The translations under genes and the position numbers were made by a program. Below are positions 18,071 to 28,391 of a stretch of DNA of 37,234 bases, in pieces (position 1 is the first letter of the stretch; each line of letters starts with the position of its first letter). This DNA is from an uncultured Pelagibacteraceae bacterium. Its GTDB lineage: Bacteria > Pseudomonadota > Alphaproteobacteria > Pelagibacterales > Pelagibacteraceae. Under the pieces are notes generated by a model. The model ran no database searches. It saw only the letters and a list, made by a program, of their open reading frames with translations, and had not been told where the DNA came from. The stretch covers positions 1 through 37,234 of the forward strand of contig CACBIC010000009.1 of the NCBI GenBank assembly GCA_902539235.1, given 5' to 3'.

Positions 18071-18913
18071 TTAATATTTAGCAAATGTTCCGTTATTATA
18101 ATCTTGAATAGCCTCAAGTATTTCAGCTTTTGTATTCATTACAAATGGTCCGCCTCTTGCAATAGGTTCACCAATCGGCTTACCAGCTATAAATAAAAAC
18201 TCAGATTTTTTGCTTGCTTTAATTTTTAATTTAGTGCCCCTCTGTAATAATATTAAGTTTGAGTCAGCTGTTTTATTGTGGCTTTTTTCTCCTATGTTTA
18301 ATTCTCCCTTTAACAGGTATACAAAAGAATTGTGTCCTGAAGGTACATCACAATTAAATTCTTTTCCTTCATTTAAAATTACATGAAAATAGATAGGATC
18401 AACGTTATGATTTTTTTCTGGTCCTTCAGCTTCTTTATATTTGCCTGCAATTACTTTTACAATTTTCTCATTATCTTTGTGTTCTCCAAGTTCATTTCCT
18501 TTGATGTAAAGGTATTCTGGCTTATTCTTTTTCATTTTAGCCGGCATGTTTATCCAAAGTTGAAAGCCTAATAATTTACCTTCTTTCATAGCAGGCATTT
18601 CGGAATGAATAATTCCTCTTCCAGTTTTCATCCATTGTACATCTCCAGATGACATAATACCTTTAGCTCCAGTACTATCTTGGTGTTCAAACTCTCCGTT
18701 TAACATGTAGGTTACTGTTTCTATTCCTCTATGTGGATGAGGAGGAAAGCCAGCCACATAATCATCTTTATTTTCAGAACCAAATTCATCAAGCATTAAG
18801 AATGGATCGATATAATCTGCTTCTGGGGTTCCTATGCTTCTTTTTAATTTTACTCCTGCACCATCTGAGGCGTTTAAGGCTTTAATAATTTTTTTTACTT
18901 CAATTAGAGTCAT
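18071..18913 (-). CDS. Pirin family protein
   Basis: Bicupin metal-binding protein; some homologues act as quercetin dioxygenases or redox-responsive regulators. The metal ligands are conserved: His59 and His61 in FPPHPHRGIET, His103 in GRGIIHSEMP and Glu105 in the same motif. This agrees with the iron-binding set of known pirins. Length (280) is typical. It lies 24 bases upstream of the quinone oxidoreductase gene and 21 bases downstream of the haloacid dehalogenase-like gene, within a probable leftward operon. The substrate or partner is unknown. Confidence 0.93.
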   Translation of the reverse strand: MTLIEVKKIIKALNASDGAGVKLKRSIGTPEADYIDPFLMLDEFGSENKDDYVAGFPPHPHRGIETVTYMLNGEFEHQDSTGAKGIMSSGDVQWMKTGRGIIHSEMPAMKEGKLLGFQLWINMPAKMKKNKPEYLYIKGNELGEHKDNEKIVKVIAGKYKEAEGPEKNHNVDPIYFHVILNEGKEFNCDVPSGHNSFVYLLKGELNIGEKSHNKTADSNLILLQRGTKLKIKASKKSEFLFIAGKPIGEPIARGGPFVMNTKAEILEAIQDYNNGTFAKY

Positions 18914-18934
18914 ATAAACATTTATAATAAAACT

Positions 18935-19597
18935 TTAAACTATATCAAGTAGCTGCGTTAAATTGCTGATTTCATTTTTTGGTTGAAAATCGAGGATATC
19001 GAATATCGATTTATGTCTATTAACCCAAATGGAATTATATCCAAAGTTTCCACCCCCCGATACATCCCATGTATTCGCGCTTAAAAAAGTAATTTCATCA
19101 GATTTAATTTTATATTTTTTAATTGGTAGTTCATAAACTCTTGGGTCAGGTTTATAAATTTTCACTTCTTCAATAGAAAAAAGATCATCAAATAAATTAT
19201 TTAACTTATTACTTTCAACTAGTTCATTTAGAAGATCGTGTGTTCCGTTAGAAAGTATTGCAAGTTTGAAATTTTTCTTTTTTAAATCTTCCAATACTCC
19301 TTTTACTTCGGGATAAGGAGATAAAATTTTGTAAAGACTAAGCAACTCATTTTTCATATTTTTATCAATATTGAAAACTTTCATTGATTTTTCCAAACTG
19401 TCCTCAGTAACATCCCAAAAATTTTTATGTCTTTTCATTAAACTTCTAAGCCAAGTATATTCAAGCTGAGTAGTTCTCCAAAAATTTGCAAATGTTTCCC
19501 ACTTAGCTCCAATTTTATCTTTGCATTTTTTAGCAGCTGAATTTACATCGAACAATGTACCGTAAGCATCGAACACTACTGCCTTTGTTTTCATCAT
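18935..19597 (-). CDS. Haloacid dehalogenase, type II-like (HAD superfamily)
   Basis: Probable 2-haloacid dehalogenase or related hydrolase. The nucleophile is Asp10 in VVFDAYGTLFD. The Ser-Asn-Gly motif LSNGTHDLL lies near 117-125, the lysine motif KIYKPDPRVYE near 148-158, and the fourth motif SANTWDVSGGGNFGYN near 174-189. The DAYGTLFD start and S-A-N-x-W-D end distinguish L-2-haloacid dehalogenases from phosphatases of the superfamily. Length (220) fits. It begins 3 bases after the CDGSH gene stop. A role on environmental haloacids is plausible but not shown. Confidence 0.88.
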   Translation of the reverse strand: MMKTKAVVFDAYGTLFDVNSAAKKCKDKIGAKWETFANFWRTTQLEYTWLRSLMKRHKNFWDVTEDSLEKSMKVFNIDKNMKNELLSLYKILSPYPEVKGVLEDLKKKNFKLAILSNGTHDLLNELVESNKLNNLFDDLFSIEEVKIYKPDPRVYELPIKKYKIKSDEITFLSANTWDVSGGGNFGYNSIWVNRHKSIFDILDFQPKNEISNLTQLLDIV

Positions 19598-19600
19598 TTA

Positions 19601-19837
19601 TTAAATGTTATGTGAACCATCGCATAATGGTTGATCATTTGTTTGTTTGCATGAGCAGAAAAAAACTTTTTTAGATTGATCAGCTAAATATTTTAAAGGC
19701 ACAAATTCAGTACCTTTATGTGAACCGTCACAAAAAGGTTGCTTAGAACTAATTCCACAACTACACCAAAAATAAGATTTTCCCTCTATTACATCAATAC
19801 CTATTGGGGAATCTCCAGCTCTTTTTCCTTTTTCCAT
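19601..19837 (-). CDS. Tandem CDGSH iron-sulfur domain protein
   Basis: Small (78 residues) protein with two CDGSH motifs, CSCGISSKQPFCDGSH and CSCKQTNDQPLCDGSH. Each provides the three Cys and one His of a redox-active 2Fe-2S cluster of the mitoNEET type. Unlike mitoNEET there is no membrane anchor, and both motifs lie in one chain, as in class III Miner2-like and bacterial proteins. I choose the ATG at 19837 over the TTG at 19840; AAAGGAG ends five bases upstream of the ATG. It is the first gene of the leftward cluster with the dehalogenase, pirin and quinone oxidoreductase. Confidence 0.93.
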   Translation of the reverse strand: MEKGKRAGDSPIGIDVIEGKSYFWCSCGISSKQPFCDGSHKGTEFVPLKYLADQSKKVFFCSCKQTNDQPLCDGSHNI

Positions 19838-19883
19838 CAAAGCTCCTTTATATCCTCAAAATTTGTTTATATTATAGATATTA

Positions 19884-20606
19884 ATGAATATTAGATTATA
19901 TCATCCAGACAGTATACTAGAAAATAATACAAGTTTGTTAAGTAAAGAACACACTCATTATATTGTCAATGTAATGCGACTTAAAAGAGGCTCAAACTTA
20001 AATTTTTTTAATAAAAACGGAGAATGGAAAAGCGAAATAATTTTTTTAAACAAAGATAGAGTTGAAGTTAGGTTTTTAGAAAAAATCAGAGAAGCTAATA
20101 ATTTATCTAAAACTGCACTAGCTATTTGTTTAGTAAAAAAAATTCCAATGGATAATATTTTACAAAAAGCTACCGAGCTCGGTATAAGTAAAATTATTCC
20201 AATAGTTTCAGAAAGAACAGAAGTTAAGGAATTAAATCTTGATAGAGCAAAAAAAATAGTTATCGAAGCGACTGAACAATCTAATCAACTTGTGCCACCA
20301 GAAATTGTAGATGTAATTAAATTGAAAGATTTTTTACAAACTTTTAATGAAAACTCAAAAATTTTATTTGCTGATGTTAATTCAAAAGAAAACTTAAAAA
20401 CCGAAGATTTAAAAAATGTTAAATCCGTTTGTATATTAATTGGCCCTGAGGGTGATTTTTCTCCAGCAGAACGTGAGTTAATCCTACAAAATAGAGCTGT
20501 AAAACCTTTTACGTTATCTAGAAACATTCTAAGGTCCGATACTGCTGTAATAAGCGCGATTTCATTAGTAAATTTTGTCAATAACTTTCATCAATTGTCG
20601 CATTAA
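19884..20606 (+). CDS. rsmE: 16S rRNA (uracil-1498-N3) methyltransferase
   Basis: SPOUT-fold methyltransferase acting on U1498 of 16S rRNA in the assembled 30S subunit. The start NIRLYHPDS and PUA-like N-terminal part lead to KKIPMDNILQKATELGIS at about 85-102. The SAM-binding knot motifs are LIGPEGDFSPAE at 185-196 and LSRNILRSDTA at 211-221, both diagnostic. Length (240) is standard. It is divergent from the CDGSH gene across a 46-base gap, with no clear ribosome binding site. A 39-base gap separates it from coxB. Confidence 0.95.
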   Translation: MNIRLYHPDSILENNTSLLSKEHTHYIVNVMRLKRGSNLNFFNKNGEWKSEIIFLNKDRVEVRFLEKIREANNLSKTALAICLVKKIPMDNILQKATELGISKIIPIVSERTEVKELNLDRAKKIVIEATEQSNQLVPPEIVDVIKLKDFLQTFNENSKILFADVNSKENLKTEDLKNVKSVCILIGPEGDFSPAERELILQNRAVKPFTLSRNILRSDTAVISAISLVNFVNNFHQLSH

Positions 20607-20612
20607 TTGAAA

Positions 20613-20640
20613 TTGTGAAATCATCTAAAAACTGTATAAA
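20613..20640 (+). promoter_or_regulatory. Candidate promoter ahead of coxB (possible leaderless start)
   Basis: TTGTGA at 20613-20618 and TATAAA at 20635-20640 are separated by 16 bases. A transcript started about seven bases further would begin at or next to the coxB ATG (20646). There is no Shine-Dalgarno sequence before coxB, which agrees with a leaderless message. This is the only gap in the rsmE-to-peroxiredoxin run large enough for a promoter. Confidence 0.3.
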
Positions 20641-20645
20641 AACTC

Positions 20646-23074
<2,429 letters not shown>

Positions 23075-23075
23075 A

Positions 23076-23996
23076 TTGAGCCAGATAAGTATAAAATCTA
23101 GAAACTCTAAACTCGGTTTAGCATTGGACCTAAGTTCATTTTTTAACTTAATGAAACCTAGGGTAATGTCTCTTGTCCTATTCACATGTATGGTAGGATT
23201 ATTAATAGCACCGATTAATGTAGACTTCACATCTGCTTGTATTTCTCTCTTAGCTGTAGCTATTGGGTCTGGAGCTGCTGGAACTCTTAATATGTGGTAT
23301 GAGTCAGACTTAGATGCCTTGATGAGCAGAACTTGTTTAAGACCAATCCCAACCGGAAAAGTAAAAAAAAATCAAGCTTTATATTTTGGTATATTTTTAT
23401 CAGTTTTGTCAGTAAGCATAATTTATTTTTCAGCTAACTTAATTTCTGCAGTTTTATTAGCCTCAACAATTGCTTTTTATTTTTTTATTTATACGATTTG
23501 GTTAAAAAGGAAAACTCCACAAAATATTGTTATAGGTGGTGCAGCTGGAGCATTACCACCTGTTATTGGATGGACAATAGCAACCGGAAGTATCTCTGTT
23601 GAGCCACTAATTTTATTTTTAATTATTTTTCTATGGACACCATCACATTTTTGGGCGTTAAGTTTATATAAATCAAGTGATTATAAAAAAGCGAAAATTC
23701 CAATGCTCCCTATAATTTCTGGAACAAAAACAACAAAAGTAAATATACTTTTTTATGCTTTAATAATGCTACCTGCAATAACAGCACCTTACTTTTTAAA
23801 TTTTGCTAGCGTATTTTATCTAGCCATATCTTCTATGATGTCTGCATACTATGTTTATTTATGTTTAAGATTATATAAATCTAAAATAGCAAGTATTTCA
23901 AATAAAATAGCGAGAAAAATTTTCATATACTCAATTTTTTATTTGTTTTTTATTTTCTTAATTTTATTAATTGATAATTTTTTAAAAATAATATGA
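23076..23996 (+). CDS. ctaB: Protohaem IX farnesyltransferase (haem O synthase)
   Basis: Membrane prenyltransferase that farnesylates haem B to haem O, a precursor of the haem A used by the oxidase. The Asp-rich motif NMWYESDLD is at 72-80 and LMSRTCLRPIPTGK at 82-95. A second motif region around LSLYKSSDYKKAKIPMLP is near 195-212. About eight or nine membrane helices are present, total 306 residues. The TTG start is accepted because it lies right after the coxA stop and no earlier start exists. Farnesyl diphosphate use ties it to isoprenoid supply. Its stop codon overlaps the short gene that follows. Confidence 0.96.
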   Translation: MSQISIKSRNSKLGLALDLSSFFNLMKPRVMSLVLFTCMVGLLIAPINVDFTSACISLLAVAIGSGAAGTLNMWYESDLDALMSRTCLRPIPTGKVKKNQALYFGIFLSVLSVSIIYFSANLISAVLLASTIAFYFFIYTIWLKRKTPQNIVIGGAAGALPPVIGWTIATGSISVEPLILFLIIFLWTPSHFWALSLYKSSDYKKAKIPMLPIISGTKTTKVNILFYALIMLPAITAPYFLNFASVFYLAISSMMSAYYVYLCLRLYKSKIASISNKIARKIFIYSIFYLFFIFLILLIDNFLKII

Positions 23997-24106
23997 TGAA
24001 TAAAAAGAAAAAAAACCTAATAACAGCTTTAATATTAATCTTATTTATGATTTTTTTATTTGTATTAACTTTCTATAATATTGGAATTTATAATCGAGAA
24101 ATATAA
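23993..24106 (+). CDS. coxF: Small single-helix CoxF-like protein of the oxidase operon
   Basis: A 37-residue ORF that precisely fills the gap between ctaB and ctaG. Its ATGATG start overlaps the ctaB stop (ATGA), and its TAA shares one base with the ctaG ATG. The product has a Lys-rich N-terminus (MMNKKKKN), one hydrophobic helix (about 9-28) and a short tail ending in NREI. Many alphaproteobacteria have a short one-helix gene, often called coxF, at this position in the oxidase operon, with a basic start and a tail ending near N-R-P-L. The role in oxidase assembly is not established. Coupled overlaps on both sides argue strongly that it is translated. Confidence 0.72.
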   Translation: MMNKKKKNLITALILILFMIFLFVLTFYNIGIYNREI

Positions 24107-24657
24107 TGAATATAAGCAAAAAAAACTTAACACCTATCGCTTTAGTATCGATATTCTTACTAATGCTTGGATTGTCTTTTGCAGCAGTTCCTTTATATGA
24201 TTTGTTTTGCAGAGTAACAGGATTCGGTGGAACTACTCAAATCGCTACTGACAAAGAAATTCCAAAAATTATAGTAAACCAGGACTATAAAATGAGATTT
24301 GATACAAACATTAATAGTACTTTAGATTGGAAATTTTATCCTGAGATGAATACTTTAAACTTAAAACCAGGTGAAGTTCATACAGTTAAATTTAACGTTG
24401 AAAATCCTAGTAACCAAATTTCCTCGGGGTCAGCAACATTTAATGTATCTCCATCACCTTTTGGTATTTATCTGAATAAGATAGGTTGTTTTTGTTTTGA
24501 AAAACAAACTTTACAACCAGGGGAAAAAAAAGAATTTGTATTAACATTTTTCTTGGATCCTAAAGTCGTTGATGATAATAAGACTAAAAATATGTCTGAT
24601 GTAACTTTATCTTTTACTTTTTTTTCATCAGGCTATTACGAAAAGAATAACACATAA
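24106..24657 (+). CDS. ctaG: Cytochrome c oxidase assembly protein CtaG (Cox11)
   Basis: Copper chaperone that delivers copper to the CuB site of subunit I. A single N-terminal membrane anchor (about 9-28) is followed by AAVPLYDLFCRVTGFGGTTQ at 26-45, with a conserved Cys at 35. The immunoglobulin-like periplasmic domain carries the CFCF copper-binding motif at 128-131 (Cys128 and Cys130). Length (183) is normal. The overlap with the short coxF-like gene and with ctaE (one base each) indicates coupled translation. Confidence 0.97.
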   Translation: MNISKKNLTPIALVSIFLLMLGLSFAAVPLYDLFCRVTGFGGTTQIATDKEIPKIIVNQDYKMRFDTNINSTLDWKFYPEMNTLNLKPGEVHTVKFNVENPSNQISSGSATFNVSPSPFGIYLNKIGCFCFEKQTLQPGEKKEFVLTFFLDPKVVDDNKTKNMSDVTLSFTFFSSGYYEKNNT

Positions 24658-25448
24658 TGTCAGCAGAAAAACCAAAACACGATTACCATTTAGTTGATCC
24701 AAGTCCTTGGCCGATCTATGTTTCATTCGCAACTTTAGTCTTAGCTTTTGGAGCAGTTTACTACTTTCACTCTAAAGCTCTTTGGTTATTATTGATTGGT
24801 TTTGCTTTAGTTGTTTATGGTGCATTTATGTGGTGGAGAGACGTTATAGAAGAAGCAGAACATCAAGGTCATCATACTCCTGTAGTTCAAATTGGACATA
24901 GGTATGGTATGACACTATTTATTGCATCTGAAGTAATGTTTTTTGTTGCATGGTTCTGGGCTTTCTTTAACGCAAGTTTATTTCCACCAGACTCTATAGG
25001 AGGTATATGGCCTCCAGCAGATATTAAAACTTTTGATCCTTGGGATATACCATTAATTAATACTCTAATTTTATTGTTATCAGGAACTACTGTCACTTGG
25101 GCGCATCATGCAATGTTAGAAAATGACAGAAAAGGATTAGTAAATGGTTTGATCGCAACTGTATTTTTAGGATTTATATTTTCTTGTTTTCAAGCTTACG
25201 AATATCATCATGCAACATTTACTTTAGATGGCGGAATTTATGGTTCCACATTTTATATGTCGACTGGTTTTCATGGCTTTCATGTAATTGTCGGAACAGT
25301 TTTTCTTGCAGTTTGTTTGTTTCGATCAATGAGAGGCCACTCGACGCCTCAACATCATTTTGGATTTGAAGCAGCAGCCTGGTACTGGCACTTTGTTGAC
25401 GTAGTTTGGTTATTCTTATTTGCTGCGATCTATATTTGGGGAAGCTAA
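24657..25448 (+). CDS. ctaE: Cytochrome c oxidase subunit III
   Basis: Seven-helix subunit that stabilises the oxidase and its proton uptake. Features include KHDYHLVDPSPWPIYVS at about 6-22, WWRDVIEEAEHQGHHTPVVQ near 61-80, FFVAWFWAFFNASLFP near 97-112 and the near-terminal AAAWYWHFVDVVWLFLF, all typical. Length (263) is standard. It starts one base inside the ctaG stop codon and is followed after 7 bases by surf1. Confidence 0.97.
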   Translation: MSAEKPKHDYHLVDPSPWPIYVSFATLVLAFGAVYYFHSKALWLLLIGFALVVYGAFMWWRDVIEEAEHQGHHTPVVQIGHRYGMTLFIASEVMFFVAWFWAFFNASLFPPDSIGGIWPPADIKTFDPWDIPLINTLILLLSGTTVTWAHHAMLENDRKGLVNGLIATVFLGFIFSCFQAYEYHHATFTLDGGIYGSTFYMSTGFHGFHVIVGTVFLAVCLFRSMRGHSTPQHHFGFEAAAWYWHFVDVVWLFLFAAIYIWGS

Positions 25449-25455
25449 TCTCAAA

Positions 25456-26118
25456 TTGAAAAAAGCATTTTTATTTCAACTATTCGTAATTTTTTTTGTA
25501 ACAGTATTTTGTGCTTTAGGAACATGGCAACTTTATAGATTGCAATGGAAGCTAGAACTTATAAGCGAAATTACTTTTGGATTAGACTCTAAACCAATAG
25601 AGTACTCTAATTCAATTAAGAAAAATTATCAGAGAGTAAGCGCTAAAGGAAAATTTAATTTTAATAAGCAAATTTACCTTTATAGCTTGAATGATAGTGG
25701 AAAACCTGGATATGATGTAGTCACTCCTTTTAGGACTGACAAAAATCAAAGTGTTTTAATTAATAGAGGATGGATTAAAAAAGAACTAAAAGATAGCGCA
25801 AGCATAAACTTCAAAGCAGAAACTGATAGTGAAATAATTGGTCTTTTAAGAGAAATTTATAAACCAAGTATATTTAAACCAGATAATGATATTTCAAATA
25901 ATATTTGGTTTTCATTAAATTTAGAAGATCTAAAAGAAGCTACGGGAGAGCAATTTAATGAGTTTGTAATTTTTTTAGAGGACAATAAGGCCAAGACACC
26001 ACTTCCTAAAAAGATAAGTATAGATGTGCCAAATAATCACCTTAAATATGCTATAACATGGTATGCAATATCAATCTCAATAATTTTTTATTATTTATAT
26101 TTTAGAAGAAAAAAATGA
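25456..26118 (+). CDS. SURF1-family oxidase assembly protein
   Basis: Membrane protein that aids haem a insertion into subunit I. It has two membrane helices near the ends, the family hallmark: residues about 5-22 and about 197-214. After the first helix comes GTWQLYRLQWKLELI, and the central part contains VLINRGWIKKE, both conserved in SURF1. The open frame extends upstream to 25420, but that would start inside ctaE. The TTG at 25456, just after the ctaE stop, places a Lys-rich start directly before the helix, so I use it (220 residues). Its end overlaps the thrC start in ATGA. Confidence 0.9.
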   Translation: MKKAFLFQLFVIFFVTVFCALGTWQLYRLQWKLELISEITFGLDSKPIEYSNSIKKNYQRVSAKGKFNFNKQIYLYSLNDSGKPGYDVVTPFRTDKNQSVLINRGWIKKELKDSASINFKAETDSEIIGLLREIYKPSIFKPDNDISNNIWFSLNLEDLKEATGEQFNEFVIFLEDNKAKTPLPKKISIDVPNNHLKYAITWYAISISIIFYYLYFRRKK

Positions 26119-27491
26119 ATTATTTTAGCACAAGAGATAAATCTTTAGAATTTAGCTTTAAAGATATTTTCTTAAGAGGACTTGCACCAGGTGGAGGGTT
26201 ATTTTTGCCTGCTGAAATAAAGAAGTATAGTCAAGAAGAACTTAATAATTTAAATCAACTAAATTATAACGAACTTGCTACAGAAATTATCTTTAATTTC
26301 TGTTCAGGTGAAATTAAAAAAGAAGAACTTAGCTCACTGATACAAAAATCTTATAGTAGTTTTAAAGATAAAGAAGTCGTGAATATAAAAAAAATTGGAA
26401 ATATAAATCTTCTCGAACTTTATCATGGACCCACTTTAGCTTTTAAAGACATTGCAATGCAGGTAATTGGTAACATGTATGACCATTTAGAAGTCGCTAA
26501 AGATAAAACTGTAAATGTCATAGTTGCTACATCAGGAGACACTGGTTCAGCGGCTATAGCCGCATTAAGCAATAGAAAAAATATAAATCTTTTTGTACTG
26601 CATCCGCATAATAAGATTTCAAATATTCAAAGAAAAATAATGACAACAATTGGTGGAGCTAATATTTATAATATAGCTATCGAGGGTTCATTTGATGATT
26701 GTCAAAAAATTGTAAAAGAGCTTTTTAATGAAAATAGTTTTAGATCAAAAATAAATATGTCAGGCGTAAATTCTATCAATTGGGCGAGAATTGTTTGTCA
26801 AATTGTTTATTATTTTTATTCTTTCTTTAGATTAAAAAAAAACAATATAAGCTTTTCAGTACCAACTGGTAATTTTGGAGATATCTATGCTGGATACGTT
26901 GCAAAAAAAATGGGTTTACCAATTAATAAACTTATAGTCGCTACAAATAAAAATGATATTTTACAAAGAGTTATTAATACAGGTGAATATAAACCTGATA
27001 AAGTGAAAGCAACCATTACACCAAGTATGGATATACAAGTTGCAAGTAATTTTGAGAGGCTGCTTTATTATATATTAGATGAAAACGATAGTAAGGTAGG
27101 GTCATTAATGAATGATCTATCATCAAAAAGTTTATTCAATTTAGACAAAAAAGAAATCAATAAGATTAAAAAGGATTTTGAAGCAGTAAAAGTTACTGAT
27201 GATGAGACAGTATCTATAATTAATGAAATTTATAAAGAGCATCAATTTATAATTGATCCTCATACTGCTACTGGAGTAGGAGCAGCAAAAAGTTTTAAAA
27301 ATTTAGGAGATATAGTTGTTCTTGGTACAGCTCATCCTTACAAGTTTAACGATACAATTAAAAAAGCTATAGGAAAAAATTTAGATTCACCTGAGCATTT
27401 AAAATTGAATATAGATAAAAAGGAAACATTTGATATTATCAGGAATTCAAACTCAGAAGTAAAAAATTATATTTTGGGTAAAATTCAATGA
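26115..27491 (+). CDS. thrC: Threonine synthase
   Basis: PLP-dependent enzyme that converts O-phosphohomoserine to threonine. It starts MNYFSTRDKS and contains the PLP-lysine motif HGPTLAFKD, with Lys111, followed by VATSGDTGSAAIAAL near 135-149, the phosphate-binding region. SVPTGNFGDIYAGY near 249-262 is also diagnostic. The 458-residue length matches the longer (E. coli/yeast) class. The start overlaps the surf1 stop by four bases (ATGA). Homoserine kinase, which makes its substrate, is encoded convergently about 0.9 kb downstream. Confidence 0.97.
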   Translation: MNYFSTRDKSLEFSFKDIFLRGLAPGGGLFLPAEIKKYSQEELNNLNQLNYNELATEIIFNFCSGEIKKEELSSLIQKSYSSFKDKEVVNIKKIGNINLLELYHGPTLAFKDIAMQVIGNMYDHLEVAKDKTVNVIVATSGDTGSAAIAALSNRKNINLFVLHPHNKISNIQRKIMTTIGGANIYNIAIEGSFDDCQKIVKELFNENSFRSKINMSGVNSINWARIVCQIVYYFYSFFRLKKNNISFSVPTGNFGDIYAGYVAKKMGLPINKLIVATNKNDILQRVINTGEYKPDKVKATITPSMDIQVASNFERLLYYILDENDSKVGSLMNDLSSKSLFNLDKKEINKIKKDFEAVKVTDDETVSIINEIYKEHQFIIDPHTATGVGAAKSFKNLGDIVVLGTAHPYKFNDTIKKAIGKNLDSPEHLKLNIDKKETFDIIRNSNSEVKNYILGKIQ

Positions 27492-27973
27492 GAATAAAAA
27501 TAGGAGACAAACTACCTAATTCGGAGTTATTTTATCTTGACCAAAATAATGATGTAAAAAAAATTGATATTTTAGATCTTTGTAAAAGTAAGACTATTAT
27601 TTTAGGTATGCCTGGAGCTTTTACTAAAACTTGCTCAGCTCTTCATCTTCCTGGGTATATAAAAAATTACGACTTAGCTACTCAAAAAGGAATTACAAAA
27701 ATTATATGCATCGCTGTAAATGATCCCAATGTTATGAAGGCTTGGGGTGAACACCAAAAGACTGGCAGTAAAATTTTTATGGTTGGTGATCCCTTTCTTA
27801 AATTTACAAAAGCTATTGGAGCAGAAGTAGATAAATCCGAAAAAGGATTAGGAATTAGATCAAATAGATACACTATGCTTGTGGAGAATGGCGAAGTTAA
27901 AAAAGTAGAGGAAGAAAAAGAGACAGCTACTTGTGAATTATCTTCAGCTGAAAGCTTTTTAAAATCTATTTAG
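27488..27973 (+). CDS. Peroxiredoxin (Prx5/AhpE-like redoxin)
   Basis: Thiol peroxidase that reduces hydrogen or alkyl peroxides. The peroxidatic Cys49 lies in the motif PGAFTKTCS at 42-50. The downstream ICIAVNDPNVMKAWG and RSNRYTMLVENG segments are typical of the Prx5 subfamily. Length (161) is normal. Two other cysteines (32 and 148) are present; which, if any, is the resolving residue is unclear. It overlaps thrC by four bases, and its last 8 bases overlap the convergent rnhA stop. Placement beside the oxidase genes would suit defence against respiratory peroxide, which is inference. Confidence 0.93.
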   Translation: MRIKIGDKLPNSELFYLDQNNDVKKIDILDLCKSKTIILGMPGAFTKTCSALHLPGYIKNYDLATQKGITKIICIAVNDPNVMKAWGEHQKTGSKIFMVGDPFLKFTKAIGAEVDKSEKGLGIRSNRYTMLVENGEVKKVEEEKETATCELSSAESFLKSI

Positions 27974-28391
27974 TGTTTGAAACTGCTAATTCATCAACAA
28001 GATTATTATATTTGTTGCCTGCGTGAGCCTTAACCCATTTCCAATTAACTTTATGTTTTAGACAAGCATTATCCAATTTAATCCAAAGATCTTTATTTTT
28101 AACTGGTTTCTTGTTTGAATTTTTCCAATTATTAATTTTCCAGTTTTTAATCCAATCAGTTATTCCATCCTTTACGTATTTTGAATCTGTAAAAATTGTA
28201 ATATCTGATTTCTTTTTTATTTTTTTTAATGCCATAATTGGAGCCAATAATTCCATCCTATTGTTAGTTGTATTATTTTCACTTCCCGAGATACTTGATT
28301 GATTAGAATTGTTATCTAATATGATGGCTGCCCAACCTCCTTTTCCAGGATTACCTGAGCAAGCACCATCAGTATAAATTTTTAATTTCAT
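27966..28391 (-). CDS. rnhA: Ribonuclease HI
   Basis: Endonuclease that degrades RNA in RNA-DNA hybrids, including R-loops and Okazaki primers. The four catalytic acids are visible: Asp8 in YTDGACSGNPG, Glu47 in NNRMELLA, Asp69 in FTDSKYV and Asp133 in LVDELAV. The 141-residue length is slightly short of the E. coli enzyme and lacks only terminal residues. It is the last gene of the leftward ispH-thrB-rnhA run, a common alphaproteobacterial order. Its start overlaps the thrB stop by one base. Confidence 0.97.
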   Translation of the reverse strand: MKLKIYTDGACSGNPGKGGWAAIILDNNSNQSSISGSENNTTNNRMELLAPIMALKKIKKKSDITIFTDSKYVKDGITDWIKNWKINNWKNSNKKPVKNKDLWIKLDNACLKHKVNWKWVKAHAGNKYNNLVDELAVSNTK

